This document shows positions 7,026 through 8,747 of a stretch of 8,747 nt of DNA, in pieces; position 1 is the stretch's first letter, and every line of letters begins with the position of its first letter. Under the pieces are notes generated by a model. The model did not search any database and was not told the DNA's origin. It saw nothing but the letters and a program-made list of their open reading frames with translations. The translations under genes and the position numbers were made by a program. The DNA is from Chloroflexota bacterium (GTDB lineage: Bacteria; Chloroflexota; Anaerolineae; B4-G1), in the NCBI GenBank assembly GCA_003648125.1, contig QMOE01000066.1:1-8747 (forward strand). The letters are read 5' to 3'.

Positions 7026-7092
7026 TTTTCAAAATGTAGCCGCGCTTTCCATAGCGCGGAATGGAATCCGCGCCTACAATACTATTTTCAAA
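7026..7092. repeat. 8-bp direct repeats flanking repeat C
   Basis: TTTTCAAA occurs at 7026-7033 and again at 7085-7092, bracketing repeat C with 2 bp on the left and 7 bp on the right. It could be a target-site duplication or a coincidence in AT-rich sequence. Repeats A and B show no comparable flanking repeat. Confidence 0.35.
7036..7077. repeat. GTAG...CTAC palindromic repeat C (REP/BIME-like pair)
   Basis: A 42-bp element. The left hairpin after GTAG is CCGCGCT (7040-7046), loop TTCCAT, AGCGCGG (7053-7059). The right hairpin is CGCGGA (7055-7060), ATGGAA, TCCGCG (7067-7072), ending in CTAC; read on the minus strand its loop is also TTCCAT. The two stems share 7055-7059, so only one can form at a time. 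It lies in the divergent ferredoxin/serine dehydratase intergenic region, next to the ferredoxin upstream sequence. Confidence 0.82.
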
Positions 7093-7093
7093 G

Positions 7094-7122
7094 TGGACAC
7101 CAGTTTTTCGTTGCCCTATAGT
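7094..7122 (+). promoter_or_regulatory. Sigma-70-type promoter of the serine dehydratase gene
   Basis: -35 TGGACA (7094-7099) and -10 TATAGT (7117-7122) each match the consensus at five of six positions and are separated by the ideal 17 bp. The predicted start near 7129 leaves a leader of about 70 nt before the ATG at 7199. The promoter begins just after the right copy of the TTTTCAAA repeat. Confidence 0.62.
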
Positions 7123-7198
7123 GGTGCTCATTGTAGCGAGATTTTGTTCTTTGTCAAGGCTGCTTAATTTTTCCCACATTTAGCTGGTAGAGAATCCT

Positions 7199-8747
7199 AT
7201 GAAACCCATCAGCATCCTGAACGACGTCCTAGGCCCTGTCATGCGCGGGCCGTCCAGTTCGCACACGGCTGGATCGTTCCACATCGGAGTGCTCGCCCGC
7301 GCCCTCCTGGGCGACGAGCCTGTGGCGGTGACGTTTGCCTTCGACCCCGGTGGCTCTCTGGCGGAGGTATACAGTCAACAGGGCAGCGACCTCGGCTTTG
7401 CCGCCGGAGTGATGGGCTGGCCCATCACCGACGAGCGATTTCCACAGGCGCTTGACTGGGCTGCCCAGCGAGGGCCAGAGATAACCTTTGTCGTCGAGCC
7501 ACTGCCCGGCGCTGACCACCCCAACACCGTCGAGGTGCGGATGAACTCACGAAGCGGGCGGGAACTGCGTGTTGTGGCAAAATCCATTGGTGGGGGAGCG
7601 ATAATCTTTACCCAAGTCGCGGGTTGGCCGGTGCGCTTTACTGGCGACACCCACGAGGTCCTGGTAGAGTTGGAGAGGAGCGCAGAGCCAGCGGTGAGGC
7701 AACTCTTGATGCGGGATGGACAAATCGTTGGCCGTCCGGCGCGGCAGACTCGGGGCGACCTGGTATTGCTGCATGCCCAATGCCGCTTGCCATTGCCGGC
7801 TGGCGTCAGGGCCAGGTTGGAGATATTGCCAGGCGTGCGAGACGTTTGGATGGCCCCGCCGATATTCTTTGTGCAGCGCGGGGAACCACTTTTCTCCTCT
7901 GCCGCCGAGATGGTTACTCTGGCGGAGGAGCGTGGTTGCTCGCTGGGCCAGATCGCACTGGCTTACGAGTCGGCGCTGCTGGGGCTTGCGGAAGATGCTG
8001 TGCTGGCTGAGATGGTTCGCCGCCTCGAGATCATGCAGGCAGCCGTGCAGCACGGGCTGGGGGCCGATCTGCCGCCGATGCAATTACTCGGGCCGAGCGC
8101 CCGCTGGGTTTACCAGGCCGAGGCGGAGGGGCGAGTGGCAATCGGGGGCATCCACACCCGCGCGGCGGCCCGGGCGCTGGCCGTGATGCACGTCAATGGC
8201 GGTATGGGCGTGGTCTGCGCCGCACCGACCGCCGGCTCAGCGGGAGTGATCCCCGGTGTGGTGGTGACGTTGGCGGAGGAGAAAGGTCTGAGCCAAAAGC
8301 GAACCGCGCTGGCGCTGTTGGCGGCCTCGGCGGTGGGTCTCGTCGTGGCGACGCGGGCCACGTTCGCGGCCGAGGTGGCGGGATGCCAGGTGGAGATTGG
8401 TGCCGCCGGGGCAATGGCCGCTGCGGCTGTGGTGGAGGCCGCGGGCGGCGGCCCGCGCCAGGCAGTCGCTGCGGCAGCGATTTCTTTTCAGAACACGATG
8501 GGGTTGATCTGCGACCTTGTCCAGGGGATAGTCGAGATTCCCTGCCACACACGCAATGCGGTGGCGGCGTCTAGCTCGTTCGTCTGTGCAGACCTTGTCT
8601 TGGGTGGATACGTCAATCCGATTCCTTTGGACGAGACGGTTGACGCTGTGTACGCCGTGGGTCAGATGTTGCCGCGTCAACTTAAATGTACCGCGCTGGG
8701 AGGGCTTGCGCTGGCTCCTGCGGCGCTGGCGATGCCGCGCCTGAGGA
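7199..8747 (+). CDS. sdaA: L-serine dehydratase, iron-sulfur type, fused beta-alpha chain (3' end outside window)
   Basis: Deaminates L-serine to pyruvate and ammonia using an oxygen-labile [4Fe-4S] cluster. ATG 7199 opens a frame with no stop to the window end: 516 codons are visible. The N-terminal beta part (about 1-160) shows MRGPSSSHTAGS (15-26), FDPGGSLAEVY, HPNTVEV (107-113) and SIGGGAI (129-135). A variable linker (about 160-265) replaces the clear ACT domain found in B. subtilis SdaAB. The alpha part contains CAAPTAGSAGVIPG (Cys340), GCQVEIGAAGAMAAAA (Cys396), GLIC (Cys438) and VEIPCHTRN (Cys449). The spacings 396-438-449 (42 and 11) equal those of the cluster ligands in characterised enzymes of this type, so the cluster site is intact. 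GC content rises clearly in the alpha half. A near-consensus promoter lies upstream; the ribosome site is weak (GGTAGAGA). Threonine or another beta-hydroxy amino acid is a possible alternative substrate. Confidence 0.9.
   Translation, partial: MKPISILNDVLGPVMRGPSSSHTAGSFHIGVLARALLGDEPVAVTFAFDPGGSLAEVYSQQGSDLGFAAGVMGWPITDERFPQALDWAAQRGPEITFVVEPLPGADHPNTVEVRMNSRSGRELRVVAKSIGGGAIIFTQVAGWPVRFTGDTHEVLVELERSAEPAVRQLLMRDGQIVGRPARQTRGDLVLLHAQCRLPLPAGVRARLEILPGVRDVWMAPPIFFVQRGEPLFSSAAEMVTLAEERGCSLGQIALAYESALLGLAEDAVLAEMVRRLEIMQAAVQHGLGADLPPMQLLGPSARWVYQAEAEGRVAIGGIHTRAAARALAVMHVNGGMGVVCAAPTAGSAGVIPGVVVTLAEEKGLSQKRTALALLAASAVGLVVATRATFAAEVAGCQVEIGAAGAMAAAAVVEAAGGGPRQAVAAAAISFQNTMGLICDLVQGIVEIPCHTRNAVAASSSFVCADLVLGGYVNPIPLDETVDAVYAVGQMLPRQLKCTALGGLALAPAALAMPRLR

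Noticed and set aside
7547..8186. Several open frames on both strands within the serine dehydratase gene
   Set aside because: They follow from the high GC content there. The long frame from 7199 carries all family motifs in order, while the alternatives are low-complexity or unrecognisable.

Overview
This window reads as an ordinary bacterial chromosome segment of moderately high GC. It carries a conserved housekeeping cluster on the left and looser accessory genes on the right. The organism is most likely a Chloroflexota-like or similarly deep-branching bacterium. That guess rests on the general look of the proteins, a compact Rho, and palindromic repeats with GTAG ends in the intergenic gaps; it is an inference and cannot be proved from the window.

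Left block (1-5217, all + strand): pyrH (5' end cut off by the window), frr, uppS, cdsA, fbp, rho. The first four form the widely conserved cluster for UMP phosphorylation, ribosome recycling, and making undecaprenyl diphosphate and CDP-diacylglycerol. It is followed, within 11-15 bp gaps, by a class I fructose-1,6-bisphosphatase and by transcription termination factor Rho. pyrH and frr may overlap by 4 bp, and fbp and rho each have a clear Shine-Dalgarno that touches or overlaps the stop codon of the gene before it, so the block looks like one operon with translational coupling at its distal end.

Middle gap (5218-5603): no intact gene. It holds two GTAG...CTAC palindromic repeat elements (5277-5324 and 5498-5569). 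Between them lies a short decayed remnant of a HAD-family hydrolase gene: its motif I and its motif IV region are still readable, but in different frames and with the core missing.

Right block: a PHP-domain metal-dependent hydrolase (5604-6659, +); a convergent small acidic ferredoxin with two four-cysteine motifs (6702-6983, -); a divergent intergenic region with a third GTAG repeat (7036-7077) and a near-consensus sigma-70 promoter (7094-7122); and a fused beta-alpha iron-sulfur L-serine dehydratase (7199 to beyond the window end). The last two genes encode Fe-S proteins, which would suit an anaerobic or microaerophilic lifestyle (inference).

The most interesting non-genic signals are the three GTAG-headed inverted hairpin pairs, which match the architecture of REP/BIME elements mobilised by RAYT (Y1 HUH) transposases, and the HAD gene relic beside one of them. 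No RAYT gene, CRISPR array, tRNA or rRNA is visible in the window.
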